From the NCBI GenBank assembly GCA_024234055.1, contig JACKOW010000009.1, forward strand, positions 124,001 to 188,000: a stretch of 64,000 nucleotides of DNA, read 5' to 3'. This document shows positions 41,925 through 51,088 of the stretch, in pieces (the stretch's first letter is position 1; every line of letters begins with the position of its first letter). The DNA comes from Rhodanobacteraceae bacterium. Lineage in GTDB: Bacteria; Pseudomonadota; Gammaproteobacteria; Xanthomonadales; SZUA-5. The position numbers and the translations under genes were made by a program. The notes under the pieces are model-generated. The model saw only the letters and a list, made by a program, of their open reading frames with translations, was not told where the DNA came from and searched no databases.

Positions 41925-43099
41925 CCAAGACCCCTACCGAAGCTCTGCCGCTGGTGCGGCTCAAGACCGAGCGCCGCTCGAACCATCCCTGGATATTTCA
42001 GAAGATGGTCGAGAAGCCGGACCCGAAACCGCGTCCTGGCAGCGTGGTCGATATAGAAGACCGCACCGGTGCCTGGGTGGGCCGCGGATTCTACAATGGC
42101 CATTCGCGCATCGCCCTGCGGGTACTCACCGAGCAGCCGGAGCTGGTCGTCGATGCGGATTTCTTTCGCTACCGCATCGCCCGGGCGCTGGAACTGCGGC
42201 GCCAGGTGCTCAGGCTGGACGAAGTCACCGACGCCTATCGGGTGATCCACTCCGAAGGCGATGACCTGAGTGGACTGGTGGTCGATCGTTTTGCCGACAC
42301 CCTGGTCATCGAGTATTTCTCGGCTGGCATGTGGCGCTTGCGCGACGTCATTCGGCGCGCGCTGGCCGAGCACTTCGGTGACCATCAGTTCTACTGGTTT
42401 GCCGAAGAGCATGTTGCCAAGCAGGAGAGTTTCGATTGCTCGGTGCCGGCGCCGCCGCCGCCGACCACGATCACCGAGTACGGCCTGCGCTTCAAGGTGG
42501 CGCCGGGTCAGAAGCACAAGACCGGTTTCTTTGCCGATCAGCGCGACAACCGCAAGCGCCTCGGGGATTTTTCGGCGGGCAAGCGGGTGCTTGATCTGTG
42601 CTGCAATTCCGGTGGTTTTGCCATCTATGCCGCTGCCGCCGGTGCCGAGGAAGTGGTGGGCGTGGATCTGGACGAGGAAGTGCTGGAACTGGCGAAGCAC
42701 AACGCGCGGCTGAACAAGCTGCGTGCGCGTTTTGTCCACGCCGACATTTTTCCGTGGCTGCGCGATGCCGCCAACAACGGCGAACAGTTCGACACCGTCA
42801 TCCTGGATCCGGCCAAGATGACCCGCGACCGCGAAAAGGTCATTCCGGCGCTGAAGAAGTATCTGGATATGAACAAGGCGGCGCTGGCGGTGGTCAAACC
42901 CGGTGGCATCCTGCTGACCTGTTCTTGCACGGGCCTGGTCAGCGAGGAGCAGTTCCTGGACATGATCCGGCGCGCCGCCTTCTACGCCAATCGCACGGTC
43001 CAGATCCTGGAAGTGCGCGGTGCCGGCGCCGATCACCCCTGGCTGGCGCACGTGCAGGAATCGCGCTACCTGAAATCGGTGTTCTGCAGGGTCTATTGA
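41921..43099 (+). CDS. rlmI: RlmI-like class I SAM-dependent rRNA methyltransferase
   Basis: A 392-residue protein. The N-terminal PUA-like domain ('RRSNHPWIFQKMVEKPDPKPRPGSVV') is followed by an RlmI/YccW-type core: 'GLRFKVAPGQKHKTGFFADQRDNR', SAM motif 'VLDLCCNSGGFAIYAAAAGA', 'VDLDEEVLELAKHNARLN' and 'TVILDPAKMTRDR'. The catalytic Cys of this family may be in 'LLTCSCTGLVSEEQF'. It probably methylates a 23S rRNA cytosine at C5; the precise position is not proven by sequence. The start overlaps the kinase stop in ATGA, so translation is coupled. Confidence 0.88.
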   Translation: MTKTPTEALPLVRLKTERRSNHPWIFQKMVEKPDPKPRPGSVVDIEDRTGAWVGRGFYNGHSRIALRVLTEQPELVVDADFFRYRIARALELRRQVLRLDEVTDAYRVIHSEGDDLSGLVVDRFADTLVIEYFSAGMWRLRDVIRRALAEHFGDHQFYWFAEEHVAKQESFDCSVPAPPPPTTITEYGLRFKVAPGQKHKTGFFADQRDNRKRLGDFSAGKRVLDLCCNSGGFAIYAAAAGAEEVVGVDLDEEVLELAKHNARLNKLRARFVHADIFPWLRDAANNGEQFDTVILDPAKMTRDREKVIPALKKYLDMNKAALAVVKPGGILLTCSCTGLVSEEQFLDMIRRAAFYANRTVQILEVRGAGADHPWLAHVQESRYLKSVFCRVY

Positions 43100-43113
43100 G
43101 AGTCCCGCTCGCC

Positions 43114-43270
43114 CCTGGCGGTGCGCTTGGTCGCGAATCAAACAGGGGGCGGGGGGCAGGGGACCCACGTCGCGGCACGGCCAGATCATGCGTCGAGGTT
43201 GGACCCCTGCCCCCTTCCCCTTCTTCGTGATTCAGTAGATCAATAAGTTACGACATGTTTGGTGAGGGCC
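43114..43270 (+). repeat. Two-copy dispersed element, copy 2
   Basis: CCTGGCGGTGCGCTTGG, then AAACAGGGGGCGGGGGGCAG, the arm pair GGGGACCC.../GGACCCCTGCCCCC, and GACATGTTTGGTGAGGGCC at the end. It matches 17932-18100 along most of its length. Here it fills the spacer between the convergent RlmI-like and oxidoreductase genes. Confidence 0.75.
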
Positions 43271-43286
43271 GCTTGTGGCGCGGCCC

Positions 43287-44285
43287 TCAGGGCACCACCA
43301 GCACCTTGCCGGCGGCATGTCCGGCTTCGACATAGGCCAGTGCTTCGGCCGCGTCCTTGAGCGGGTAGCGACGGTCTATCTCCGGGCGCAGCTGACCCGC
43401 GTCGACCAGACTGACCAGTTCCGCCAGTTGGGCGCCGTCGGGGCGCATGAACAGATAGTGGTAGTTGACGCCGCGGGCTCGGGCAGCGGCGCGCTCCGGG
43501 CGGGTCAGGAAGGCCAGTATCCAGGTCAGCGGCGGACCGACGCCCCAGGCGCGCGCCACCTCGGGGGTGGGCATCGCCGCTATCGAGATCACATGACCGC
43601 CAGGCCGGGTGATGGCAATCGAGCGCAGCAAGGTGTTGCCACCCTGGGTGTCGAGCACCACATCGGCGCCATGCATGATCTGCTCGAAGCGCGTGGTGCG
43701 GTAGTCGATCACGGCATCGGCACCCAACCGCAGGCAGCGCTCCCGATTCTTGTCGCTGGCCGTGGTGTAGACCTTCGCCCCTTTCCAGCGACCCAGCTGC
43801 AGCGCGAAATGGCCGACACCGCCGGCGCCGGCATGCACCAGCAGGGTTTGCCCGGCGCTGAGCTGGCCCAGTTCGAACAGCGCCTGCCAGGCGGTCAGGC
43901 CCGCCAGGGGCAGGGCCGCGGCATCGACCAGATCGATGCTCGACGGGGCCAGGGCGGCATCGGACTCAGCCACCAGCGCGCGCTCGGCAAAGGCGCCGAT
44001 ACGGGTCTTTCCGAGGCGGGCGATGATGCGGTCGCCGGGCTTGAAGCGGGTCACCGCGGCGCCCACCTCGCGCACGGTGCCGGACAGATCATTGCCCAGG
44101 ACCAGCGGAAAATCGAAGCGCATCATCGACTTGACCTTGCCCTGGCGGAGCTTGAAATCGATCGGATTGACGCTGGCGGCGGCGACCTCGACCAGCAGAT
44201 CGTGAGCGCCGGGGCTGGGTTCGGGCAAGGTCCCCACGCGCAGGCGCTCGGGTCCGCCGTAGGCTTCGATGTAGGCTGCGAGCAT
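43287..44285 (-). CDS. Zinc-independent MDR oxidoreductase (quinone-oxidoreductase-like)
   Basis: A 332-residue medium-chain dehydrogenase/reductase. 'VEVAAASVNPIDFKLRQG' and 'FPLVLGNDLSGTVREVG' are the N-terminal fold marks. 'LLVHAGAGGVGHFALQLGRWKGAKVYTTAS' is the NADPH-binding Rossmann motif (about 143-172). The zinc-ligand Cys residues of alcohol dehydrogenases are missing, so an NADPH:quinone or enone reductase is likely. It starts 4 bp after the GGDEF-EAL gene's stop, so it should be on the same mRNA. Confidence 0.87.
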   Translation of the reverse strand: MLAAYIEAYGGPERLRVGTLPEPSPGAHDLLVEVAAASVNPIDFKLRQGKVKSMMRFDFPLVLGNDLSGTVREVGAAVTRFKPGDRIIARLGKTRIGAFAERALVAESDAALAPSSIDLVDAAALPLAGLTAWQALFELGQLSAGQTLLVHAGAGGVGHFALQLGRWKGAKVYTTASDKNRERCLRLGADAVIDYRTTRFEQIMHGADVVLDTQGGNTLLRSIAITRPGGHVISIAAMPTPEVARAWGVGPPLTWILAFLTRPERAAARARGVNYHYLFMRPDGAQLAELVSLVDAGQLRPEIDRRYPLKDAAEALAYVEAGHAAGKVLVVP

Positions 44286-44289
44286 GGTC

Positions 44290-47200
44290 CTATCCCCTGC
44301 TGGTTGTGCTCAGCTCAAGTGCCGGCGATCTTGATGCCAGCCATTGTCTCAGTTCCGGCATGGGCAGTGCGGCGCTGTAATGGAAGCCCTGAGCCCAGTC
44401 ACAGCCATGGCGCTGGATGAAGGCCAGATCGGCCTTGCGCTCCACGCCTTCGGCCACCAGCTCCATGCCCAGATTGTGACCCAATCCGATGACCGAGCGG
44501 CAGATGATCGCCGAGTCCGGATCGTCGGCCACACCCATCACGAAGGACTTGTCGATCTTCAGCTTCTGCACCGGGAAGCGCTTCAGATAGGCCAGCGAGG
44601 AATAGCCGGTGCCGAAGTCGTCGACCGACAGACTGACGCCCAAGCTGCGCAGCCGAAGCATCAGGGCCACGGCCTCATCCTGATCGTGCATCAACACGGT
44701 CTCGGTGAGCTCGAACTCGAGCCGATCAGCCGTCAGCGCGTGGCGAGCCAGCGCCGAACTGACCGTCTTGACCAGCTCCGGGTCATGGAATTGGGCCAGG
44801 GACAGATTCAGTGCCAATCGTACGCGTGGCAATCCGGCAGCATCCCAGGCAGCCAGATCGGCGAGGGCGCGCTCGATCACCCACTGCCCCATGGCCGCGA
44901 TCAGGCCGCTGCTCTCGCACAGCGGAACGAACAGGTCGGGCGCCAGCAGGCCGCGTTGCGGGTGCTGCCAGCGAATCAGCGCCTCAATGCCGTGCAGGGC
45001 GCCGCTGCTCGCCGACACCACCGGCTGATAGTGCAGAACAAATTGATTGCCGGCGATGGCATTGGCCAGGTCGTCCAGCAGTGCGCGCCGTTCGGTCAAC
45101 TCGTGATGCAGACGCTCGGTATAGAAGCGATAGGTGTTCCGGCCCTCGGCCTTGGCGTGATACATGGCCAGATCGGCCTTGCGCAGCAGTTGGTCGGCGT
45201 TCTGGTCGTCGTTGGGGCAGAGCGTGATGCCGACGCTGACGCCCACTTGCACGCGATGCCCGCCGATGTCGAAAGGGTCGGCCAAGGCCGTGATCAGCGT
45301 ATTGGCCATGCGCGCGGCAACGCTGGCATCGCTGATCTGCGGCAGCAGCAGCGCGAACTCGTCACCGCCCAGGCGCGCCAGACTGGCGCCCGGAACCAAG
45401 CGGGTTCTCAGGCGCTCGGCGACGGCGCACAGCACGCCATCACCCACCGCATGACCGAGACTGTCGTTGGCCAGCTTGAAGTGATCCAGATCGAGGAACA
45501 GCACCGCCATCAGCGTACCCGTGCGCAGGCTCTGCTCGACCGCCTGTTCCAGTCGATCATTGAACAGGGTGCGATTGGGCAGGCCGGTGAGCGTGTCGTG
45601 CGTGGCCAGCATCCGGATCTGTTCTTCCGAGCGCTTGCGCTCGGTGACGTCGCGTACCTGCAGGTTGTAGAGACCGCCGCTCGGTCCTCGCCAGTAGCTG
45701 ACCGAGACTTCTGCTGGGAAATTGCTGCCGTCGCGGCGCTCAGCGCCGAATTCCTGGACTCGGGTCGCGGCGCGGCTGGTCGCGCGGCGCTCGACCTGTC
45801 CCGCGTTGTCGCCATCCACCCGTGGATCCCAGGGCATCAAGCGGGACAGCGGCGCACCGAGCAGTTCCTCCTCGCGCCAACCGAACATCAGTTCCCCGCT
45901 ACGATTCAGACTGCGGATGAGGCCATCGTCATCGATCTGGATCAGCGCATCGTGGGCCAGTTCGGTGACGGCGCGAAACTGCGCCGCCGAGGCCCGCAAC
46001 TGATCGCTGCTGTTCTGCAATTGCTCGGCATAGGCATTGAACTTGCGTGCCAGCAAGCCCAGTTCGTCGCCACCGGGAACATCAATCCGTCCCGGTCTTG
46101 AACTCTGTTCGGCGACAGCAAGCTGCGAGACCATGCGCCGGATCGGCATCACCAGGTAGCGTCGCACCAGCCAGCCAGCAACGGCCATTACCGCGATGAT
46201 GGCCAGAGACATGGTCCAGGCCAGCTGGCGCATGAAACCCAACACCGCATCACGCACCAGCCTGGCCGGCTGCACCACTACCAGCTGCCAGTGGGCTTCC
46301 GGAAAGCGCAAGCTGGTCACCAGCACCGGCTCGCCCAGAAAGGCATCCCGATCCAGCGTGGTCTGCCGAACCGCCAGTCCGCTGCTGCCATCATCGCGCA
46401 GCTGGTCGGCAATGCGCAGAGCCTCGGCATCGTCGATGTTGTCGCTGGCAGCGGCGATGTCCCGGGCCAACGCCAACAGCTCCGGGTCGGGTCTGATTTC
46501 GGTGCCACGGCGTAGATAGGCCGCCAGTTCGGCGAAGACCGGATATTGGCGGATCAGGCCTTCAACGGCGACCGTGGGCGAGTAGCTGGCGCCCGCCAGC
46601 TCGGCCGGCTCCGGTGGACGGGTGATGAAGACTTCGTTGCGGTCCAGGGCGAAGGCGTAGCCGTTCAGTGCCTGGCCGCGTTCGAGCAAGAAACGCTGCA
46701 GGCCGGACAGGCGCAGATCCACGGTGCTGACACCGATGAAGCGGGCGCCGCGATGCATCGGCACGGTGCAGGTCACCATGGCTTCGCTGGTGTAGGGATC
46801 CTGATAGGAGCGCGACCAGTAGCAGTGCGCCTCGCGCTGATGGCGCGCCGGTACATACCATTCCTCCTGGTGGTATCCGGGCCCACCCGGGGCGTTGTAG
46901 TCGTCGAAATAGCGGAGCTTGCCGGCTGCATCACGGCCCCAGAAGAAGCTGCGACGCTCGGTGCCCGGCTCGAATTCGCCCGGCTCCGGCCAGATGCCGC
47001 CGCCGGCAATCAGGTCGGCACGATCTTCCAGATCCAGCAGATGCGGCAGCAGACGTCGCCACAAGCCTGCATCGCGTGGCAGCAGTTCACCCAGATTGGC
47101 CAGCGTGGCGGCCAGACCCTCGGCGAGCGCCAGTTGCTGCCCCACCTCTGCCGCCAGCCGTTGGGTGGCACTGCTGGCCAGCGCCTTCTCCCGCGCCAGC

Positions 47201-47337
47201 AGCAGATCGTAGCCGCGACCGTAGAAGACCAGCAGAACGGCAGCCAGCATCATCGCCAGGCCAAGCAGCACACCGATCAGTACCCGCGCCTGCAGGCCAC
47301 GGCGGAACGGCACCTGCGTGCGTTCGAATTCGCGCAT
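44290..47337 (-). CDS. GGDEF-EAL protein with Cache, HAMP and PAS domains
   Basis: A 1015-residue membrane protein of cyclic-di-GMP turnover. Order: helix (about 20-42), dCache sensor (to about 360, 'KLRYFDDYNAPGGPGYHQEEWY'), helix ('LAWTMSLAIIAVMAVAGWLV'), HAMP, PAS (about 455-575), GGDEF (about 590-745, loop 'ARLGGDEFALLLP') and EAL (about 760-1005). The EAL part keeps 'GIEALIRWQHP', 'ALNLSLAQFHD', 'ELTETVLMHD', 'VDDFGTGYSSLAYLKRF' and 'KIDKSF', so a phosphodiesterase is likely active. The GGDEF half is intact at the loop but lacks the RxxD inhibitory site. Net output cannot be told. The Cache sensor suggests a small-molecule signal. Confidence 0.93.
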   Translation of the reverse strand: MREFERTQVPFRRGLQARVLIGVLLGLAMMLAAVLLVFYGRGYDLLLAREKALASSATQRLAAEVGQQLALAEGLAATLANLGELLPRDAGLWRRLLPHLLDLEDRADLIAGGGIWPEPGEFEPGTERRSFFWGRDAAGKLRYFDDYNAPGGPGYHQEEWYVPARHQREAHCYWSRSYQDPYTSEAMVTCTVPMHRGARFIGVSTVDLRLSGLQRFLLERGQALNGYAFALDRNEVFITRPPEPAELAGASYSPTVAVEGLIRQYPVFAELAAYLRRGTEIRPDPELLALARDIAAASDNIDDAEALRIADQLRDDGSSGLAVRQTTLDRDAFLGEPVLVTSLRFPEAHWQLVVVQPARLVRDAVLGFMRQLAWTMSLAIIAVMAVAGWLVRRYLVMPIRRMVSQLAVAEQSSRPGRIDVPGGDELGLLARKFNAYAEQLQNSSDQLRASAAQFRAVTELAHDALIQIDDDGLIRSLNRSGELMFGWREEELLGAPLSRLMPWDPRVDGDNAGQVERRATSRAATRVQEFGAERRDGSNFPAEVSVSYWRGPSGGLYNLQVRDVTERKRSEEQIRMLATHDTLTGLPNRTLFNDRLEQAVEQSLRTGTLMAVLFLDLDHFKLANDSLGHAVGDGVLCAVAERLRTRLVPGASLARLGGDEFALLLPQISDASVAARMANTLITALADPFDIGGHRVQVGVSVGITLCPNDDQNADQLLRKADLAMYHAKAEGRNTYRFYTERLHHELTERRALLDDLANAIAGNQFVLHYQPVVSASSGALHGIEALIRWQHPQRGLLAPDLFVPLCESSGLIAAMGQWVIERALADLAAWDAAGLPRVRLALNLSLAQFHDPELVKTVSSALARHALTADRLEFELTETVLMHDQDEAVALMLRLRSLGVSLSVDDFGTGYSSLAYLKRFPVQKLKIDKSFVMGVADDPDSAIICRSVIGLGHNLGMELVAEGVERKADLAFIQRHGCDWAQGFHYSAALPMPELRQWLASRSPALELSTTSRG

Positions 47338-47487
47338 CCAGATTCGTCTTCATTGGTGTTGCCCCCTGAAGACGAACGCTCGCACGAGCGTCGCCGCATT
47401 GCAACGGCAAACGAGGGGAACGAGGGTCGAGCGACCGAAGAACTGTCGACGTCGCGACCGGTAGATCGGACTCTGCCGGCGGCAGGC

Positions 47488-48411
47488 TCAGCGCTCGCGA
47501 CGCACCAGTGTCGATTTCCCGAACAGGCTCTCGATCAGGTCGACCGCCAGCACGGCGGTACGGTTGTGGTCATCGAAGGCCGGATTGAGCTCGACCACGT
47601 CCAGAGATCCCAGCAATCCGGTATCGGCGATCATTTCCATGACCAGCTGGGCTTCGCGGTAGTTCGGTCCACCCGGCACCGTGGTACCCACGCCCGGCGC
47701 GATCTCCGGATCGAGGAAATCGACATCGAAACTGACGTGCAGGTGGGTGTGGTGGTCCAGGTCCGCCAGCGCCTCCTGCATGACCTTGCGCAATCCGTGT
47801 TCGTCGATGTAGCGCATGTCGAAGATGGACATCTGCTGTTCGTGCACCAGTCGGCGCTCGCCGGTATCGACGCTGCGGATGCCGATCTGATGAATCTGAT
47901 CGCGGTTCAACGCGGGCGAAAATCCGGCCAGTTCCACCAGCGCCTTGGGCCCGATGCCGAACAGGCAGGCGACGGGCATGCCATGGATGTTGCCCGAAGG
48001 GGTGATCTCGCAGGTGTTGAAGTCGGCATGGGCATCCAGCCACAGCACCCGCAGCTTCTTGCCCACGCGCCGGCAGTGCGCCGAGACTGCACCGATGGAG
48101 CCGATGGCCAGGCAGTGATCACCGCCGAGCATGATCGGCAAGCGGCCCTCGTCCAGAGCGGCGCTCACCGCCTCGAACACGCGCTTGTTCCAGGCCGTCA
48201 CCTCCGCAAGATGACGATAGCCTTGGTCGGGCGGCTGCATCGGATTGATCGGTCCGACCAGATTGCCGCGGTCGTCGACATCAAAGCCGCGCGCCATCAG
48301 CGCTTCGCGCAAACCGGCAACGCGCAGCGCTTCCGGGCCCATCGAGGCGCCGCGGTCAGCAGCACCGACGTCGGTCGGGGCACCAATCAGCGTGATCGGA
48401 TGAGGTGTCAT
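47488..48411 (-). CDS. rocF: Arginase
   Basis: A 307-residue ureohydrolase. 'ITLIGAPTDVGAADRGASMGPEALR' at the N-terminus and three manganese-site motifs are present: 'IMLGGDHCLAIGSI' (about 94-107), 'LWLDAHADFNT' (about 124-134) and 'SFDVDFLDPEIAPGVGTTVPGG' (about 228-249). 'GNIHGMPVA' is the arginase rather than agmatinase loop, so arginine to ornithine and urea is the likely reaction. It ends about 150 bp before the GGDEF-EAL start. The role is arginine breakdown; no urease or ornithine genes are near. Confidence 0.93.
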   Translation of the reverse strand: MTPHPITLIGAPTDVGAADRGASMGPEALRVAGLREALMARGFDVDDRGNLVGPINPMQPPDQGYRHLAEVTAWNKRVFEAVSAALDEGRLPIMLGGDHCLAIGSIGAVSAHCRRVGKKLRVLWLDAHADFNTCEITPSGNIHGMPVACLFGIGPKALVELAGFSPALNRDQIHQIGIRSVDTGERRLVHEQQMSIFDMRYIDEHGLRKVMQEALADLDHHTHLHVSFDVDFLDPEIAPGVGTTVPGGPNYREAQLVMEMIADTGLLGSLDVVELNPAFDDHNRTAVLAVDLIESLFGKSTLVRRER

Positions 48412-48784
48412 GAGTATTCACTCGATATGCAGAATAGGCGCGCAGCCTAAACGCAGGTAGAACCGCGCGGCAAGCGCTCCTTTGCTTGTGCGCTCCGCTC
48501 GTTCAGAATCCGCTTCGTCCAAGCGCTTTTTCTGGACGCGAGACGCGAAACGCGAAGAAAAAGCAGAAAGGATGCGAAGCAGGACGAGAAGCGAGGCCGG
48601 GGATGGATGACGTCCGACCGCACCGAGTACTACCTGCGCCCGGGGTGCCTGGAGTCAATGTCTACCTGTGCCATGTCTTACGCCAATGACTCGATCACTG
48701 GATGATGGTCCTTGCGCTCTTTGTGCTTTTTCCTGCGAACCTTGCCTGCCGTTCTTCCCCGCAACTGAGCCGTAATCATCACGG
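48412..48784. other. Spacer upstream of ruvB with degenerate repeat arms
   Basis: No supported gene. GGACGCGAGACGCGAAACGC (about 48534) with AAAAAGCAGAAAGG is partly complementary to CTCTTTGTGCTTTTTCCTGC at 48718-48737, a weaker relative of the inverted tract at 16244-16371. ruvA and ruvC, the usual partners of ruvB, are not here. Confidence 0.5.
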
Positions 48785-49834
48785 ATGACCATGAGTTCCA
48801 GCGACCCGCGCATCGTCTCTCCGGTTGCCAGCCGTGAAGAAGACCTCATCGAGGCCAGTATCCGACCGCGCAAGCTGTCGGAATATCTGGGCCAGAAGGC
48901 CGTGCGCGCGCAGATGGAGATCTACATCGAAGCCACGCGCCGACGTGGCGAGGCGCTGGACCATGTGCTGATCTTTGGTCCCCCGGGCTTGGGCAAGACC
49001 ACACTCTCGCATGTCATCGCCAACGAGCTTGGTGTCAATCTGCGCCAGACCTCGGGGCCGGTGCTTGAGCGGGCTGGCGATCTGGCGGCGCTGCTGACCA
49101 ATCTGCAGCCGCGCGATGTGCTCTTCGTCGACGAGATCCACCGCCTCTCACCGGTGGTCGAGGAAGTGCTGTATCCAGCGATGGAAGACTTCCAGATCGA
49201 CATCATGATCGGCGATGGGCCGGCGGCACGCTCGATCAAGCTGGATCTGCCGCCGTTCACGCTGATCGGTGCCACCACCCGCGCCGGCCTGCTGACCGCG
49301 CCCTTGCGCGATCGCTTCGGCATCGTCCAGCGGCTGGAGTTCTACACGGTCGAAGAGTTGACCCGCATCGTCACTCGATCGGCAGGCATTCTGGGCATTC
49401 AGTGCGACCCGGACGGGGCCCTGGAAATCGCCCGGCGCTCGCGCGGCACCCCGCGGATAGCCAACCGCCTGCTGCGGCGCGCCCGCGACTTTGCCGAGAT
49501 CAAGGGCGAAGGCGTGATCACGCTGAAGGCGGCGTCCGGCGCCATGGAGATGCTGGATGTCGATCACGAGGGCTTTGATGCCCTCGATCGCCGCCTGCTG
49601 GGGCTGATGATCGAGCACTTCGAGGGTGGCCCGGTGGGTGTGGACAGCATGGCTGCGGCACTGAGCGAGGAGCGCGGCACCATCGAGGATGTGGTCGAGC
49701 CCTATCTGATCCAGCAGGGCTTTCTGATGCGCACGGCGCGCGGCCGCGTGGTCACCCGCAAGGCCTATCTGCATCTGGGACTGAAGCCGCCACGACGACC
49801 CGAACCCACCCCCGATCTGTTCGAGGACTCCTGA
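48785..49834 (+). CDS. ruvB: Holliday junction branch migration ATPase RuvB
   Basis: A 349-residue AAA+ motor that drives branch migration with RuvA. 'SIRPRKLSEYLGQKAVRAQM' opens it. Walker A is 'LIFGPPGLGKTTLSHVIA' (about 62-79), Walker B 'DVLFVDEIHRLS' and sensor 1 'LIGATTRAGLL'. 'LRDRFGIVQRLEFY' holds the Arg-finger region, and the C-terminal winged helix ('IEDVVEPYLIQQGFLMRTARGR') is complete. Starts at ATG 48785 or 48791. The ybgC GTG begins on the base right after its TGA, so it heads the Tol-Pal operon. Confidence 0.97.
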   Translation: MTMSSSDPRIVSPVASREEDLIEASIRPRKLSEYLGQKAVRAQMEIYIEATRRRGEALDHVLIFGPPGLGKTTLSHVIANELGVNLRQTSGPVLERAGDLAALLTNLQPRDVLFVDEIHRLSPVVEEVLYPAMEDFQIDIMIGDGPAARSIKLDLPPFTLIGATTRAGLLTAPLRDRFGIVQRLEFYTVEELTRIVTRSAGILGIQCDPDGALEIARRSRGTPRIANRLLRRARDFAEIKGEGVITLKAASGAMEMLDVDHEGFDALDRRLLGLMIEHFEGGPVGVDSMAAALSEERGTIEDVVEPYLIQQGFLMRTARGRVVTRKAYLHLGLKPPRRPEPTPDLFEDS

Positions 49835-50251
49835 GTGAGCAAGAGTGCTGCTGAATTCAGCTGGCCGGCCCGCGTCTACTGGGAAGACACCGATGGCGGC
49901 GGCGTGGTCTATCACGCCAATTACCTGAAATTTCTGGAGCGCGCCCGCACTGAATGGCTGCGCGCCAAGGGTTTCGAGCAGCGGGCGCTGATGCTCGGAA
50001 CATCCATGGTGTTTGCAGTCTACTCAATGCAGATACAGTTCCTGAAACCGGCTCGCCTGGATGACGCCCTGCGCATCAGCGCCAAGCTGGGCGTCTGCCG
50101 TCGAGCCAGCTTTGCGATGACCCAGGTCATCAGCCATGAACGCGATGGCACCGAGTTGTGCCGCGCCGAGGTGGAAATTGCCTGTCTCGATGCCGAAACC
50201 TTCAGACCCATACCCATACCGGCCCAAGTATTGACGGAGATTCAGCGGTGA
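49835..50251 (+). CDS. ybgC: Tol-Pal-associated acyl-CoA thioesterase YbgC
   Basis: A 138-residue hotdog-fold thioesterase. 'RVYWEDTDGGGVVYHANYLKFLERARTEWL' at residues 11-40 contains the catalytic Asp and the family's Tyr-His. 'SMQIQFLKPARLDDALRIS' and 'CRAEVEIACLD' follow. It hydrolyses acyl-CoA or acyl-ACP in vitro in other species; its link to Tol-Pal is by operon. The start is GTG 49835, immediately after the ruvB stop. Its stop overlaps the tolQ GTG start (GTGA). Confidence 0.93.
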   Translation: MSKSAAEFSWPARVYWEDTDGGGVVYHANYLKFLERARTEWLRAKGFEQRALMLGTSMVFAVYSMQIQFLKPARLDDALRISAKLGVCRRASFAMTQVISHERDGTELCRAEVEIACLDAETFRPIPIPAQVLTEIQR

Positions 50252-50934
50252 ACAGTGGTGAGTTGAACTTGTTGGAACTGATTCTGGGTGCGAGCTTGCC
50301 GGTGCAGGTCGTCATGGTGCTGCTGATTGCGGCCTCGATCTGGTCCTGGTGGATCATCTTCCGCAAGCGCGCGGTGATCAGCATGGCCACGCGCACCGCA
50401 GATGAATTCGAGGAGCGCTTCTGGTCTGGCGCCGATCTGGCCCAGCTCTATCGCGAGGTCAGCAATCGCGGCAAGCCGGCGGTGGGTCTGGAGGGTGTGT
50501 TCGAGGCCGGATTCCGTGAGTTTGCGCGCCTGCGCCAGCGGCGTCAGATCGACAGTCGCACGCTGATCGAGGGCAGCCAGCGCGCCATGCGCGTGGCGCT
50601 GTCGCGCGAGGTCGACCGCCTGGAACAGCATCTCAACAACCTGGCCACGGTCGGCTCGATCAGTCCCTATGTGGGTCTGTTCGGTACCGTCTGGGGCATC
50701 ATGGTCGCTTTCCACGGCCTGGCTGCCGTCAAGGAAGCCACCATCGCCATGGTGGCCCCCGGCATCTCCGAAGCCCTGATCGCCACCGCCATGGGCCTGT
50801 TCGCGGCCATCCCGGCGGTGATCTTCTACAACCGCTTCTCCAACGCCGTCGAACGTATTGAAGTGCGTTATGACACTTTTCAGGAGGAATTCAGCAGCAT
50901 CCTCCAGCGTCAGGCGCATGCGGAGGACAACTGA
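50248..50934 (+). CDS. tolQ: TolQ, proton channel subunit
   Basis: A 228-residue inner-membrane protein of the ExbB/MotA family that, with TolR, uses the proton gradient to power Tol-Pal. The first helix is 'LPVQVVMVLLIAASIWSWWIIF' (about 15-36). The other two follow the cytoplasmic loop: 'LATVGSISPYVGLFGTVWGIMVAF' and 'GISEALIATAMGLFAAIPAVIFYNRF'. Start at GTG 50248, overlapping ybgC's stop by the GTGA tetranucleotide. The usual length confirms this start. The spacer to tolR carries two hairpins. Confidence 0.95.
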   Translation: MNSGELNLLELILGASLPVQVVMVLLIAASIWSWWIIFRKRAVISMATRTADEFEERFWSGADLAQLYREVSNRGKPAVGLEGVFEAGFREFARLRQRRQIDSRTLIEGSQRAMRVALSREVDRLEQHLNNLATVGSISPYVGLFGTVWGIMVAFHGLAAVKEATIAMVAPGISEALIATAMGLFAAIPAVIFYNRFSNAVERIEVRYDTFQEEFSSILQRQAHAEDN

Positions 50935-50950
50935 GCGGCTGCGCCGCTCA
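50932..50950 (+). terminator. Hairpin over the tolQ stop codon
   Basis: TGAGCGGC-TGC-GCCGCTCA, a perfect 8-bp stem, includes the tolQ TGA. There is no T-run. Position inside an operon suggests a pause or mRNA-processing signal, not a full stop. Confidence 0.5.
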
Positions 50951-50956
50951 GAAGCG

Positions 50957-51038
50957 GTGAAACGTGAAACGTAAAACGTCAATTCAGATGCGCAAACCCC
51001 ACGCTGTGCCAATTGACGTTTTACTTTTCACGTTTCAC
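50957..51038 (+). promoter_or_regulatory. 28-bp-arm hairpin between tolQ and tolR
   Basis: The left arm (50957-50984) is made of GTGAAAC-like heptamers. The right arm (51011-51038) is its reverse complement with one mismatch in 28. The loop is 26 bases. It lies within an operon whose genes are otherwise tightly coupled. Confidence 0.85.
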
Positions 51039-51088
51039 TTGTCTGGCAATCGAGCATCACTGAACACCTAGAGGCAGCCCCCACCACC

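Noticed and set aside
46546..48450. A 634-codon plus-strand frame across the GGDEF-EAL and arginase genes
   Set aside because: It spans two real genes on the other strand and their spacer; no family resemblance.
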